26,662 nt of DNA from an uncultured Clostridia bacterium (GCA_944393295.1 CALXZR010000044.1:1-26662), one strand, 5' to 3'; counted from the stretch's first letter, positions 1-9,084 are shown. Translations and numbers: made by a program. The notes: generated by a model not told the origin, from the letters alone.

Positions 1-35
1 CAAGCAATGAATTTCATCAGTCGAAATTCAAATAT

Positions 36-49
36 GGGGAAAATTCCCC
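36..49. repeat. Short inverted repeat upstream of the relaxase gene
   Basis: GGGGAA and TTCCCC face each other across two A residues, followed at once by a second ATCCCC. The element sits about 30 bases upstream of the relaxase start. Inverted repeats beside relaxase genes are often part of, or near, the transfer origin, but no nic site can be assigned here. It could equally be part of a terminator for a gene left of the window. Confidence 0.35.
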
Positions 50-79
50 AATCCCCTTTTTAAGAGAGGAGGAATAAGA

Positions 80-1465
80 ATGGCGACTACAAGTTTGTGG
101 AAAGTAGACAAAAGATTAGATCATGTAATTGATTATGCAACAGATAAAGAGAAAACTAAAAATAAGAAAGTAGAAGAAAGTGATTATATAATTATGCAAG
201 CATTAAACTATGCAACTAACCCAGATAAAACAGAAAAACAATTCTTTGTATCAGGAATAAATTGTGAGCCAAAGACAGCTTTAAAACAAATGATAAAAAC
301 TAAAAAGAAATTTAACAAATATAAATACAGTAAAAGAAATAAGATAATGGCTTTTCATGGATATCAATCTTTTGAAGAAGGAGAAGTTACTCCAGAAGTA
401 GCACATGAAATTGGAGTAAAACTTGCTGAAGAAATGTGGGGAGATAGATTTGAAGTTGTAGTATCTACTCACTTAAATACAAAACATATTCATAATCATT
501 TTGTATTAAATTCTGTATCTTTTGAAAAAAAAAAAAAATATTACAGTAATTATGAAAATACTGCACTACTTAGAAAAACATCAGATGATTTATGCGATTA
601 ATATGGACAAAAAAAAAAAAAAAAAGGTCAGTATAAAAATTACAAAGTAAATTTTGATAAATATTATGAAAGTGCAATACAAAAATCAAGTTATTATACC
701 TTTGCAAAAGAAGATATTGATTATGCAATAAAACAAGCATGGAGTTATAAGCAATTTGTAAATATTTTAAACAATATGGGATATTTTGTGAATATAAGAG
801 CTGGAAAAATTAGTATAAGGAGAGAACCATATAAAAGAAATATTAGAATTGAAAGGGCATTTGGAGAAGAATATTCCCTAGAGAGAATAGAGTATAGAAT
901 TTTATATACAAATCCAGAAAAAGAAGTATATCCAAAACCTCAAACATGGAATACGAAATTAAAATATAAAGGGACTTTAAAAACAAAACCTAAAGCAAAA
1001 GGATTAAAGGCATTATATTTGTATTATTGTTATTTATTAAAAGTATTTCCAAAGAAAAGCATGCAACACAAATTGACTCCAGAGATGAGAGAAGCAGTAA
1101 AGAAAATGGATGAATATTCTGAACAAACAAGATTACTATGCAAATATAATATAACAACTCTTAGTGAATTAAATACTTGTAAAAACGATTTTAAAAAGGA
1201 ATTACAAACATTAATAAATGAACGAAAGAAATTATATTACACAAGAGATAAACTGCCTGAAAATCAAAATAAAGAGGAAATATTAAATGATATTATAGCA
1301 ATAGGAGAAAAAATTACAAAAGTAAGAAGAAAAATTAAATTATGTGACAATATAGAAAAACAAAGCTTGGAAAAATTAGAGCAAATAAAAGTTTTTGAAG
1401 AAAGACAGAAACAGGAAAAGGAACAAAAGAAAAGCAAGAAAAAAGATAGAAGATATGAAAGATAA
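80..1465 (+). pseudogene. Mobilisation relaxase (MobA/VirD2-like nuclease), interrupted by one in-frame TAA
   Basis: The product would be a relaxase that nicks a plasmid or integrative element at its transfer origin. The N-terminal part (residues 1-173) has the family opening with Tyr19 in a VIDYAT context as candidate nucleophile. It also has NPDKTEKQF, the GYQSF block and the metal-binding histidine cluster HIHNHF (about 136-140). Reading stops at TAA 599-601, but the same frame is open from 602 to 1465 and continues the family sequence (YYTFAKEDID, NIRIERAFGEEYS, LKALYLYYCYLLKVFPK), ending in a charged coiled coil. The total of 461 codons is about the length I expect for this family. Family members read roughly C-[DEK]-[EK]-YG here, so a Lys or Glu codon changed to TAA is the simplest explanation. 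A run of 17 A follows at 609-625. The start is fixed by AGGAGG at 67-72. The part from 776 has an internal ATG but is not a separate gene. Confidence 0.85.
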
Positions 1466-1467
1466 GC

Positions 1468-1493
1468 CTGGCACAGAAATGTGCCGGTTTTTT
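1468..1493 (+). terminator. Rho-independent terminator after the relaxase gene
   Basis: An 8-bp stem (CTGGCACA with TGTGCCGG, one G-T pair) encloses a GAAA tetraloop and is followed by six T. It begins three bases after the relaxase stop and separates the mobilisation gene from the restriction-modification operon. Confidence 0.9.
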
Positions 1494-1529
1494 ACTTATC
1501 ATTAAGTTTTGAAATATACACTATTATAG

Positions 1530-1558
1530 TTGACATTTTAGAACTTTATTTATAAAAT
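1530..1558 (+). promoter_or_regulatory. Sigma-A type promoter of the restriction-modification operon
   Basis: TTGACA at 1530-1535 and TAAAAT at 1553-1558 are separated by exactly 17 bp. The predicted start of transcription lies about 15-20 bases before the ATG of the winged-helix gene at 1583, which also has a GGGAGGAAGG ribosome binding site. Confidence 0.8.
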
Positions 1559-1582
1559 AAAGGAAGAACTGGGAGGAAGGAA

Positions 1583-1867
1583 ATGGAATCAAATTTAGAA
1601 ATTTTTACAAATGACAAGTATAGGTTGCTTAAGTGGATTGCTGATAATGAAGTGCAGTATAGAAAAGCAAAATATTTATCTTCAAGTCAACAAGAAATAG
1701 CAGATACGCTACATTATTCGAAAAGCAAAACTAATAGATATATGAATGAATTAATAAAATTAAATTATTTGAAAAGATATAAAGAAAAAGGCAAATATGG
1801 ATTAACCACAAAAGGATATGAAGTAATTAATATAATTGGAAAAAATGGAGGAATAAAAGATGAATAA
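1583..1867 (+). CDS. Small winged helix-turn-helix protein leading the hsd operon
   Basis: A 94-residue protein with a winged-helix pattern. Residues about 32-60 (SSSQQEIADTLHYSKSKTNR) look like a helix-turn-helix, followed by a recognition-type helix (YMNELIKLNYLKRY) and a wing rich in Lys and Gly (KEKGKYGLT). There is no other domain. It is the first gene after the operon promoter, and its last eight bases overlap the start of hsdM, so the two are probably translationally coupled. The position suggests an autoregulator or control protein that sets methylase and nuclease expression, comparable in role to the C proteins of other restriction systems, but I do not recognise a named family. The start is supported by the GGAGG just upstream and by promoter spacing. 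Confidence 0.8.
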   Translation: MESNLEIFTNDKYRLLKWIADNEVQYRKAKYLSSSQQEIADTLHYSKSKTNRYMNELIKLNYLKRYKEKGKYGLTTKGYEVINIIGKNGGIKDE

Positions 1868-3452
1868 TAAAAAAGAAAAAGAAAGAGATGAACTTCATAA
1901 AACAATATGGAAAATAGCTGATGAATTAAGAGGCTCTGTAGATGGATGGGATTTTAAACAATATGTTTTAGGGTTGTTATTTTATAGATTTATATCAGAA
2001 AACATAGAAAATTATGTTAATAAAAATCAGAGAGAATGGGGTGACAAAGATTTTGAATATAGGAATCTTTCAGATGAAGAGGCAGAATATGGTAGAGAAG
2101 ATATAGTAAAAGATAAAGGATTTTTTATCCTTCCAAGTGAATTGTTTTGCAATGTTAGAAAAAAAGCCAAAAGTAATCCAGATTTAAATATAACAATAAA
2201 TAAGGTATTTGAAAATATAGAAGCATCAGCGAAAGGAACTGCATCAGAAGATGATGTAAAGGGATTATTTGATGACTTTGATGTAAAGGGAAACAAATTG
2301 GGAAATACTGTAGATGAAAAAAATGAAAAGCTAATAAAAATGCTTGATTCTATAGGTGACTTGAATTTAGGAAACTATTCAGATAATACTATTGATGCAT
2401 TCGGTGATGCATATGAATTCTTAATGACAATGTATGCTTCAAATGCAGGTAAATCAGGAGGAGAATTTTTTACTCCACAAGAAGTAGGAGAATTATTAGC
2501 AAGAATAACATTAATGGGACAAAATAAAATAAATAAGGTATATGATCCTTGTTGCGGTTCAGGAGGACTATTATTAAGATTTAAAAAAATTTTGAATTCA
2601 AAAGACATGGAATATTACGGTCAAGAAATTAATCTTACTACATATAACTTAGCAAGAATAAATATGTTTCTGCATGATATAAATTATACAAAATTCAACA
2701 TTGCAAGAGGAAATACTTTAACTGATCCAAAACATGACAATTTTATACCATTTGATGCCATAGTTTCAAATCCACCATATTCAATTAAATGGGCTGGAAA
2801 ATCAGATCCAATTTTAATAAATGATTCTAGATATTCTCCTGCTGGTATTCTTGCACCAGAGTCAAAAGCAGATCTTGCTTTCACAATGCATATGTTGTCA
2901 TATTTGTCAACGAAAGGAACGGCTGCAATCGTTGAATTTCCAGGAGTATTATATAGAGGAGGAGCTGAACAAAAAATAAGAAAATATATGGTAGACAGTA
3001 ACTTTGTTGATACTGTAATCCAGTTGCCAAGTGATTTATTTTTTGGTACAAGCATTGCTACTTGTATATTAGTTTTGAAAAAATCTAAGAAAACAAATGA
3101 TATTTTATTTATTGATGCTTCTAATGAATTTGTAAGGAATACAAATAAAAATAAATTGACGACTCCAGATGATAATCCAGAAGACAATAATGTTGATAAT
3201 ATATTGAAACTAATTAAAGATAGAACAAATATTGAAAATAAATCAATTGTTGTATCAAATGAAGAAGTGGCAAATAATGATTATAATATTTCTGTTAATT
3301 CATATTTGAAATCTTCTACAGAAGAAAATAAAATTGATATCAAAGAAGTAAATAAAAAAATCATAGAAGTAGTAAAAAGAGAATCTGAAATAAGAATTGA
3401 ACTTGATAAAATAATTCAAGAATTGGAGGAAGATTCTAATGAACAAGATTAA
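1860..3452 (+). CDS. hsdM: Type I restriction-modification methylase subunit HsdM
   Basis: This is the N6-adenine DNA methyltransferase subunit, which uses S-adenosylmethionine and works as M2S1 with HsdS, or R2M2S1 when HsdR joins. The 530 residues show an N-terminal helical HsdM domain (about 10-170), the lead-in GGEFFTPQEV, AdoMet-binding motif I DPCCGSGG (from D229) and catalytic motif IV NPPY (304-307). A C-terminal charged helix (about 480-530) usually packs on HsdS. No motif is missing. A GGAGG 8 bases before the ATG lies inside the end of the upstream gene. The last 14 bases overlap hsdS. Together with the intact neighbouring genes this points to a functional modification enzyme. Confidence 0.97.
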   Translation: MNNKKEKERDELHKTIWKIADELRGSVDGWDFKQYVLGLLFYRFISENIENYVNKNQREWGDKDFEYRNLSDEEAEYGREDIVKDKGFFILPSELFCNVRKKAKSNPDLNITINKVFENIEASAKGTASEDDVKGLFDDFDVKGNKLGNTVDEKNEKLIKMLDSIGDLNLGNYSDNTIDAFGDAYEFLMTMYASNAGKSGGEFFTPQEVGELLARITLMGQNKINKVYDPCCGSGGLLLRFKKILNSKDMEYYGQEINLTTYNLARINMFLHDINYTKFNIARGNTLTDPKHDNFIPFDAIVSNPPYSIKWAGKSDPILINDSRYSPAGILAPESKADLAFTMHMLSYLSTKGTAAIVEFPGVLYRGGAEQKIRKYMVDSNFVDTVIQLPSDLFFGTSIATCILVLKKSKKTNDILFIDASNEFVRNTNKNKLTTPDDNPEDNNVDNILKLIKDRTNIENKSIVVSNEEVANNDYNISVNSYLKSSTEENKIDIKEVNKKIIEVVKRESEIRIELDKIIQELEEDSNEQD

Positions 3453-4686
3453 TGAATTAATTAAAAAGTTATGTCCAAATGGTGTTGAGTATAGAAAACT
3501 TATAGAGATGGGAGAAACATTTACAGGATTAAGTGGAAAAAATAAGAACGATTTTGAAAGTGGTAATAATAGGTATATAACCTATACAAATATATATAAT
3601 AATCCAGCAGTAAAATTGGATGTAGATGATTTTGTGTATATTAAAGAAAATGAAAAGCAAAACTATGTTATCAAGGGAGATATACTTATTACAGGTTCTT
3701 CAGAAAATATGGAAGATAGCGGAATGATTTCAGTTGTAATGGAACAACCAAAAGAAAAGATATATTTAAATAGTTTTTGCTTTGGATTTAGACTAAATGA
3801 AAAATATAAAAATAAAATAATTCCTAGTTATGCTAAGCATATATTCAGAAGTACATATTTTAGAAAACAAATTTTAAAGTGTTCATTTGGTGTAACAAGA
3901 TATAACTTAAATAAAAAAATGTTTCTTAATTTAAATATTCCTATTCCGCCAATAGAAATACAAGAAGAAATTGCAAGAATACTTGATAAATTTAGTGAGT
4001 TAGAAGCAGAGTTAGAAGCAGAGTTAGAAGCAGAGTTAGAAGCAAGAAAGCAACAATATGAATATTGGCGTTCAAACATTTTTAGTAAAGATATGAAATA
4101 TTATAGATTAGATGAAGTATGTAACATATGTGCTGGTGGAACACCAGCAAAAAGTAAAACAGAGTATTGGAATAATGGAAATATTAAATGGTTAGGTTCA
4201 ACTGTATGTAAAAATCAAAAAAGTGTGGATGATGCAACAGATTATATTACAGAATTAGGATTGCAAAAATCTTCTGCAAAATTATTAAAAAAAGAAACAA
4301 CATTAATTGCAATGGTTGGAGCGACAATAGGTAAAGTGGCATTTTTGAATTTTGAAGCATGTACAAATCAAAATGTGGCAGCTCTTTATCCAAAAGATTT
4401 ATCCAAATTAAATACTTCTTACTTATATTATGCTTGTAGTAATCTATATGAAAAATTCCTGGATTTTGCAAATGGAAAATTTGCAATGGCGAGTTTAAGT
4501 TATATTAAAAGTTTAGAAATTCCAGTCCCTTCAATAAAGGAACAAGAAGAAATTGTTAATATTTTAGATAAGTTTGAGAAACTGACTAAAGATATTTCAG
4601 AAGGATTGCCGGCAGAAATACAATTAAGAAGAAAACAATATGAATACTATAGAAATAAATTATTGAGCTTTAAGGAGTTAAAGTGA
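3439..4686 (+). CDS. hsdS: Type I restriction specificity subunit HsdS with four 12-bp spacer repeats
   Basis: HsdS reads the bipartite DNA target of the type I complex. The 415-residue protein has two target-recognition domains (about 1-165 and 216-375), each followed by a conserved helical segment: ILDKFSEL...RKQQYEYWR after the first and ILDKFEKL...RRKQYEYYR after the second. The central helix contains four consecutive ELEA units (residues 187-202). They are encoded by four perfect copies of GAGTTAGAAGCA at 3997-4044. In the EcoR124 family, changing the number of such four-residue units changes the spacing between the two half-sites and so the sequence recognised. Slipped-strand change of copy number would keep the frame here because each unit is 12 bp. 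The ATG overlaps the end of hsdM and has GGAGGA upstream. Confidence 0.95.
   Translation: MNKINELIKKLCPNGVEYRKLIEMGETFTGLSGKNKNDFESGNNRYITYTNIYNNPAVKLDVDDFVYIKENEKQNYVIKGDILITGSSENMEDSGMISVVMEQPKEKIYLNSFCFGFRLNEKYKNKIIPSYAKHIFRSTYFRKQILKCSFGVTRYNLNKKMFLNLNIPIPPIEIQEEIARILDKFSELEAELEAELEAELEARKQQYEYWRSNIFSKDMKYYRLDEVCNICAGGTPAKSKTEYWNNGNIKWLGSTVCKNQKSVDDATDYITELGLQKSSAKLLKKETTLIAMVGATIGKVAFLNFEACTNQNVAALYPKDLSKLNTSYLYYACSNLYEKFLDFANGKFAMASLSYIKSLEIPVPSIKEQEEIVNILDKFEKLTKDISEGLPAEIQLRRKQYEYYRNKLLSFKELK
3997..4044 (+). repeat. Four perfect 12-bp tandem repeats inside hsdS
   Basis: GAGTTAGAAGCA is repeated four times without a mismatch (3997-4008, 4009-4020, 4021-4032, 4033-4044) and encodes ELEA four times. 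Perfect identity including third codon positions suggests recent expansion or active slippage rather than protein-level selection alone. Confidence 0.97.
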
Positions 4687-4687
4687 T

Positions 4688-5755
4688 ATGAATTTAAATG
4701 AAGTAATAAAAAAAATAAAGAATGATTTAGATAAAAATACAAATAAAATTAATATAGATTCCATATATGCATTTAATGGTACAGGAAAGACGAGAATATC
4801 AAGAGGGTTGGTTGATGAGAATGATTCAAGATGTTTATGCTTTAATTCAATTTTTCAAGATTGTTTTGTATGGGATAATGAAAAATATGTATTATATATA
4901 GATGATTATATTGGAATTTCAAAGACAATAAGAGATGAAGGGCTTGATGGAAGGATAATTGAAAATTTTGAATATGTTTATGGACAAAGTGTCATACCAC
5001 AATTTAATGATGATTTTAGTCAAGTAACATTTAATGTGAAAACAAAAAGTGGATATGATAATGATGTTAAAATATCAAAAGCAGAAGAAACATTATTTGT
5101 TTGGTCAGTATATTATTCTTTTGTTGAAACTGCTATAGAGCAATTAAAGATAGAGGTTGTGGAAGATAGATCAACGCATATATTTGATGATTTAAAATAT
5201 ATTATTATAGATGATCCGGTTTCATCTGTTGATGATTCGATAATTGTAAAAATTGCTATATTAATAAAAGAATTAATAGTAAAATGTAATAATTTGAATA
5301 TATGTTTTTTAATTACTACACATCATATATTATTTTTTAATTCAGTAAACAACTTGATAAAAAATATTGATAGTAAAATTAGAAAAATTAAAGTTTATAA
5401 ACTGGAAATTAAAAATTATGAGTATGATTTAAGTGAAGATGTGAAAAATTTATTTGGTTATCATTTATATTTAAAAGAAAAAATACAGAATGAAATTGAT
5501 TGCGTAGAAAAGATACATTTCAATATGTTTAGAGTATTATTAGAAAAAACGGCAAATTATTGTGGATATGAAAAGTTTGGTGACTGTCTATATGAATCTG
5601 AATATAAAGATGAAATGGTTAGACTTTTAAATACATATAGTCATGGAGACTTGTTTGAATTTGAAAGAACAGAACTAACTGAACATGAAAAAGACATATT
5701 TATAAAATCATTTAATGATTTTAATGAAAAATATAAAAGTGAGGTAGTAGAATAA
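4688..5755 (+). CDS. AAA/ABC-type ATPase resembling PrrC/RloC anticodon nucleases, inserted between hsdS and hsdR
   Basis: A 355-residue nucleotide-binding protein. Visible motifs are a Walker A AFNGTGKT (28-35), a degenerate ABC signature VKISKAEE (127-134), Walker B YIIIDDP (171-177) with the following D-loop SSVDD, and a switch histidine in ITTHH (209-213). These are the ABC-ATPase features of the RloC/PrrC group. The C-terminal 90 residues contain R282-x3-E286 and, 33 residues later, H319 in NTYSHG. As I recall, PrrC anticodon nucleases use an Arg-x3-Glu pair plus a His about 32 residues on, so the arrangement fits an anticodon nuclease active site; this is inference. The position between hsdS and hsdR is the same as prrC in the EcoprrI locus, where the nuclease is held silent by the restriction complex. 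It starts 1 base after the hsdS stop, and its TAA overlaps the ATG of hsdR. It could alternatively be one of the uncharacterised R-linked (Rlo) ATPases without nuclease activity. Confidence 0.85.
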   Translation: MNLNEVIKKIKNDLDKNTNKINIDSIYAFNGTGKTRISRGLVDENDSRCLCFNSIFQDCFVWDNEKYVLYIDDYIGISKTIRDEGLDGRIIENFEYVYGQSVIPQFNDDFSQVTFNVKTKSGYDNDVKISKAEETLFVWSVYYSFVETAIEQLKIEVVEDRSTHIFDDLKYIIIDDPVSSVDDSIIVKIAILIKELIVKCNNLNICFLITTHHILFFNSVNNLIKNIDSKIRKIKVYKLEIKNYEYDLSEDVKNLFGYHLYLKEKIQNEIDCVEKIHFNMFRVLLEKTANYCGYEKFGDCLYESEYKDEMVRLLNTYSHGDLFEFERTELTEHEKDIFIKSFNDFNEKYKSEVVE

Positions 5756-8700
5756 TGAGTAATAATATAATATCTGAAAATGATAATTCAACAGTTTTAA
5801 CTGAATATAAACCATTGGAAAGACAAGCTACTTCATATCAAAGTGAAGCTGAACTTGAAGCTGAATTTATTAATATATTAAAAGATCAATCTTATGAATA
5901 TTTAAATATTAATAATGAAAATGATTTAATTATAAATTTAAGAAAACAATTAGAAAGATTAAATAAAATAAAATTTACAGAAAAAGAATGGAATGAATTA
6001 TTTAATAATTATATTGCTAATCCAAATGATGGGATAATTGAAAAAACAAGAAAAATTCAAGAAGACTATAAATATTCATTACAGCTTGAAAATGGTGAAT
6101 TAAAAAATATTTACTTAATATATAAAGAAAAAAATAGAATACATGATAATTATTTGCAAGTAATAAATCAATATGAAGTTGAAACAGATAAAAGGAAAAA
6201 TAGATATGATGTAACTATATTGATTAATGGATTACCAATGGTACATGTCGAGTTAAAAAGAAGAGGTGTAGAACTTCGACAAGCTTTTAATCAAATAGAA
6301 AGATATCAAAGAGATTCATTTTGGTATAGTTCTGGATTATTTAATTATGTTCAAATATTTGTAATAAGTAATGGGACAGCTACTAAATATTATTCAAATA
6401 CAACAAGATATAAGCATATAGAAGGAAGAAAAGTAAAAAAATCTCAATCTTTTGAATTTACATCTTATTGGGCAGATCAAAATAATAATGGAATATGTGA
6501 TTTAGAAGATTTTGCAAGAACATTTTTATGTAAAAGTACATTATTAAATATAATAACAAAATATTGTATTTTTACATCTGAAGAAGATTTATTAGTAATG
6601 CGTCCTTATCAGATTACTGCAACAGAAAGGATTATTAATAAAATAGAAATAGCAAATAATTATAATAAATTTGGAAGTATATATGCTGGTGGGTATATAT
6701 GGCATACAACAGGTTCAGGAAAAACATTGACTTCGTTTAAAACAGCTCAAATTGCTAGTCAGCTTGATTATATAGATAAAGTATTATTTGTTGTTGATAG
6801 AAAAGATTTGGATTATCAAACAATGAAAGAATATGATAGATTTAAAAAAGACTGTGCCAATTCAAATACTAATATAAAAGTTTTAGAACAACAACTTGCA
6901 AGTCCAGATTCAAAAATAATAATAACTACAATACAGAAATTGGATGGTTTTATAAAGAAAAATACAGAGCATAGTTCATACAAAAAAAAAGTTGTGTTTA
7001 TTTTTGATGAGTGCCATAGAAGTCAATTTGGTGATATGCATAAAAATATAGTAAAAAGATTCAAAAAATGGGTAATATTTGGATTTACAGGGACTCCAAT
7101 ATTTACACAAAATGCCCAAACTAAAAAAGGAATAATGCAAACAACAGGACAAGTATTTGGGGATAGGCTTCATACATATACAATAGTTAATGCTATAAAT
7201 GATAAAAATGTTCTTCCATTTAGATATGAATACGTTGGAAGAGTTGATATAAAAGATAATGTAAAGGATGAGAAAGTATATAAAATTGATATTGAAAAAG
7301 CATACGATAATAAGACTCGAATTAAAGCAATAACTAATTATATAATAGAACATTATAGTACAAAGACTAAAAACACAGAAAGCTATACATATAAGACATT
7401 AGATAATGTAGTAGAAGTAGCAAAAAATAGAGATGCAAAACAATTAAAAAGTGTATCCAATATAAGAGGATTTAATTCAATATTTGCAGTTTCAAATATT
7501 GATATGGCTAAAAAATATTATAATGAATTTAAAAACAATAAAAGTCACAATTTAAAAATAGCATTAATCTATAGTTATAGTGCAAATGATGAAGTAGCAG
7601 ATGGCGTATATGATGAAAATTCAGAAACAACAGAAGGTTTGAATAAAAGTGATAGAGATTTTCTAGAATCTGCAATTAAAGATTATAATAAAATGTTTGG
7701 TACAAGTTATGATACTTCCGGAGAAAAATTTCAAAATTATTATAAAGATGTGTCTTTAAGAATGAAAAATAAAGAAATAGATATTTTAATTGTAGCGAAT
7801 ATGTTTTTAACAGGATTTGATGCAGTTACACTTAATACATTATGGTGTGACAAAAATTTAAAATATCATGGATTAATACAAAGTTTTTCAAGAACAAATA
7901 GAATACTAAATTCAGTGAAAACATATGGAAATATAGTATCTTTTAGAAATCTTGAAAAAGAATTAAATGATGCTCTTTCTCTATTTGGAGATAACAATGC
8001 ATCAGGTGTAGTATTATTAAAGCCATATAAAGATTACTATTATGGCTATAAAGATGAAAAAGGAAAAGATTTCCCTGGATATGAAGAATTAGTAAAGAAA
8101 TTAGAAGAAAAATTTCCATTAGGGAAACCTATCATTGGTGAACAAAATCAAAAAGATTTTATCAAACTATATGGAGCAATATTGAAAGTAACAAATATCT
8201 TAAATTCATTTGATCAATTTAAAGAAGAACAACTATTAAATGAAAGAGATACTCAAGATTATCATAGTATTTATCAAGATATATATGATGACTTTAAAAA
8301 TAAAGCTAAAGTGGATGCTGTTGATATATCAGAAGATATTGTTTTTGAAATGGAATTAATTAAACAAATAGAGGTTAATATTGATTATATTTTAGCATTA
8401 GTTAAGAAATATCATGATAGCAATATGGAAGATAAAGAAGTATTAGTTACAATTAATAAAGCTATTACTGCCAGTCCTGATTTAAGAAATAAAAAAGAAT
8501 TAATTATGGAGTTTATAGATTCTTTAAGTGTTGAATCAGATGTATATGCTGATTTTGAAGACTTTATGAATAGCAAGAAAAAAGAAGAATTGGATAAAAT
8601 AATTGAAGAAGAAAATCTAAATCCAAAAGAAACATATAATTTCATTAAAAGATCATTTGAAAAAGGAAGCGTAGAAACAGAAGGAATAGAAATTTCTTCA

Positions 8701-8934
8701 ATCTTACCACCAATTTCTATGTTTTCAAAAGATAAAGTAAGGTTAAAGAAAAAGAACAAGGTAATTGAAAAAATACTTAACTTCTTTGATAAATTTTTTA
8801 GCATTACTAGTGGTTCATCACTAAAAAATGAAAAAACATATATAGTTTCTGATGAAAGAGAAAATGAGCAATATTTAATGATTGCTGAAGATAAAGAAGA
8901 ATATAAATACGATGATAAAAAAAATAACTATTAG
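5755..8934 (+). CDS. hsdR: Type I restriction endonuclease/translocase subunit HsdR
   Basis: This is the motor and cleavage subunit, which translocates and cuts unmodified DNA when bound to HsdM2HsdS. It has 1059 residues, the normal size. The N-terminal nuclease core has D152 (RYDVTI) and E166-L-K168 (VELKRRG), matching the D...ExK pattern. It is followed by a QxxxY-like stretch (QAFNQIERYQRDSF). The superfamily 2 helicase motor has Walker A TTGSGKT (about 318-324), DECH (418-421), FTGTP, and later LTGFDA and QSFSRTNR motifs. A helical C-terminal region completes the protein. The ATG overlaps the stop of the upstream ATPase gene (TAATG), so translation is coupled. No disruption is seen. The last residues are very rich in Lys, Asp and Glu. 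Confidence 0.97.
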   Translation: MSNNIISENDNSTVLTEYKPLERQATSYQSEAELEAEFINILKDQSYEYLNINNENDLIINLRKQLERLNKIKFTEKEWNELFNNYIANPNDGIIEKTRKIQEDYKYSLQLENGELKNIYLIYKEKNRIHDNYLQVINQYEVETDKRKNRYDVTILINGLPMVHVELKRRGVELRQAFNQIERYQRDSFWYSSGLFNYVQIFVISNGTATKYYSNTTRYKHIEGRKVKKSQSFEFTSYWADQNNNGICDLEDFARTFLCKSTLLNIITKYCIFTSEEDLLVMRPYQITATERIINKIEIANNYNKFGSIYAGGYIWHTTGSGKTLTSFKTAQIASQLDYIDKVLFVVDRKDLDYQTMKEYDRFKKDCANSNTNIKVLEQQLASPDSKIIITTIQKLDGFIKKNTEHSSYKKKVVFIFDECHRSQFGDMHKNIVKRFKKWVIFGFTGTPIFTQNAQTKKGIMQTTGQVFGDRLHTYTIVNAINDKNVLPFRYEYVGRVDIKDNVKDEKVYKIDIEKAYDNKTRIKAITNYIIEHYSTKTKNTESYTYKTLDNVVEVAKNRDAKQLKSVSNIRGFNSIFAVSNIDMAKKYYNEFKNNKSHNLKIALIYSYSANDEVADGVYDENSETTEGLNKSDRDFLESAIKDYNKMFGTSYDTSGEKFQNYYKDVSLRMKNKEIDILIVANMFLTGFDAVTLNTLWCDKNLKYHGLIQSFSRTNRILNSVKTYGNIVSFRNLEKELNDALSLFGDNNASGVVLLKPYKDYYYGYKDEKGKDFPGYEELVKKLEEKFPLGKPIIGEQNQKDFIKLYGAILKVTNILNSFDQFKEEQLLNERDTQDYHSIYQDIYDDFKNKAKVDAVDISEDIVFEMELIKQIEVNIDYILALVKKYHDSNMEDKEVLVTINKAITASPDLRNKKELIMEFIDSLSVESDVYADFEDFMNSKKKEELDKIIEEENLNPKETYNFIKRSFEKGSVETEGIEISSILPPISMFSKDKVRLKKKNKVIEKILNFFDKFFSITSGSSLKNEKTYIVSDERENEQYLMIAEDKEEYKYDDKKNNY

Positions 8935-8964
8935 AAGAAGTAAGATTGTAATTAAAAAATTTAA

Positions 8965-8997
8965 AAGAGTTATGTTTAAAATACATAGCTCTTTTTT
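8965..8997 (+). terminator. Rho-independent terminator of the hsd operon
   Basis: An 11-bp stem (AAGAGTTATGT with ACATAGCTCTT, one G-T pair) has a 7-base loop and runs into a T tract. It lies 30 bases after the hsdR stop. Confidence 0.85.
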
Positions 8998-9028
8998 GAA
9001 TAATTTTTAAAGAATTACATAAAATATA

Positions 9029-9067
9029 TTTACAATTGTGCCAAAAAATGATAAAATTATGGCACAA
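9029..9067 (+). promoter_or_regulatory. Promoter with embedded inverted-repeat operator of the AbiE operon
   Basis: TTTACA (9029-9034) and TAAAAT (9052-9057) are spaced by 17 bp. A perfect inverted repeat, TTGTGCCA (9036-9043) and TGGCACAA (9060-9067), starts just inside the -35 and ends just beyond the -10. A protein bound to both arms would cover the promoter. AbiEi antitoxins are known to repress their own operons by binding inverted repeats, so this is the expected operator. The ATG of abiEi follows at 9085 after GGAAAGGAAG. Confidence 0.8.
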
Positions 9068-9084
9068 ACGGAAAGGAAGATAAA

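Noticed and set aside
609..625. Frameshift at the run of 17 A as the cause of the broken relaxase
   Set aside because: Both sides of the run are in the same frame as printed. The only break is the TAA at 599-601, upstream of the run. Length changes of a multiple of three cannot be excluded.
776..1465. Separate 229-residue gene starting at ATG 776
   Set aside because: The frame is open from 602 and is the same as the relaxase frame. The sequence upstream of 776 continues the relaxase family pattern, and no ribosome binding site precedes 776.
6976..7353. Hydrophobic minus-strand reading frames opposite hsdR and other genes
   Set aside because: They are shadows of AT-rich coding strands. They lack ribosome binding sites and lie wholly inside strongly supported genes.
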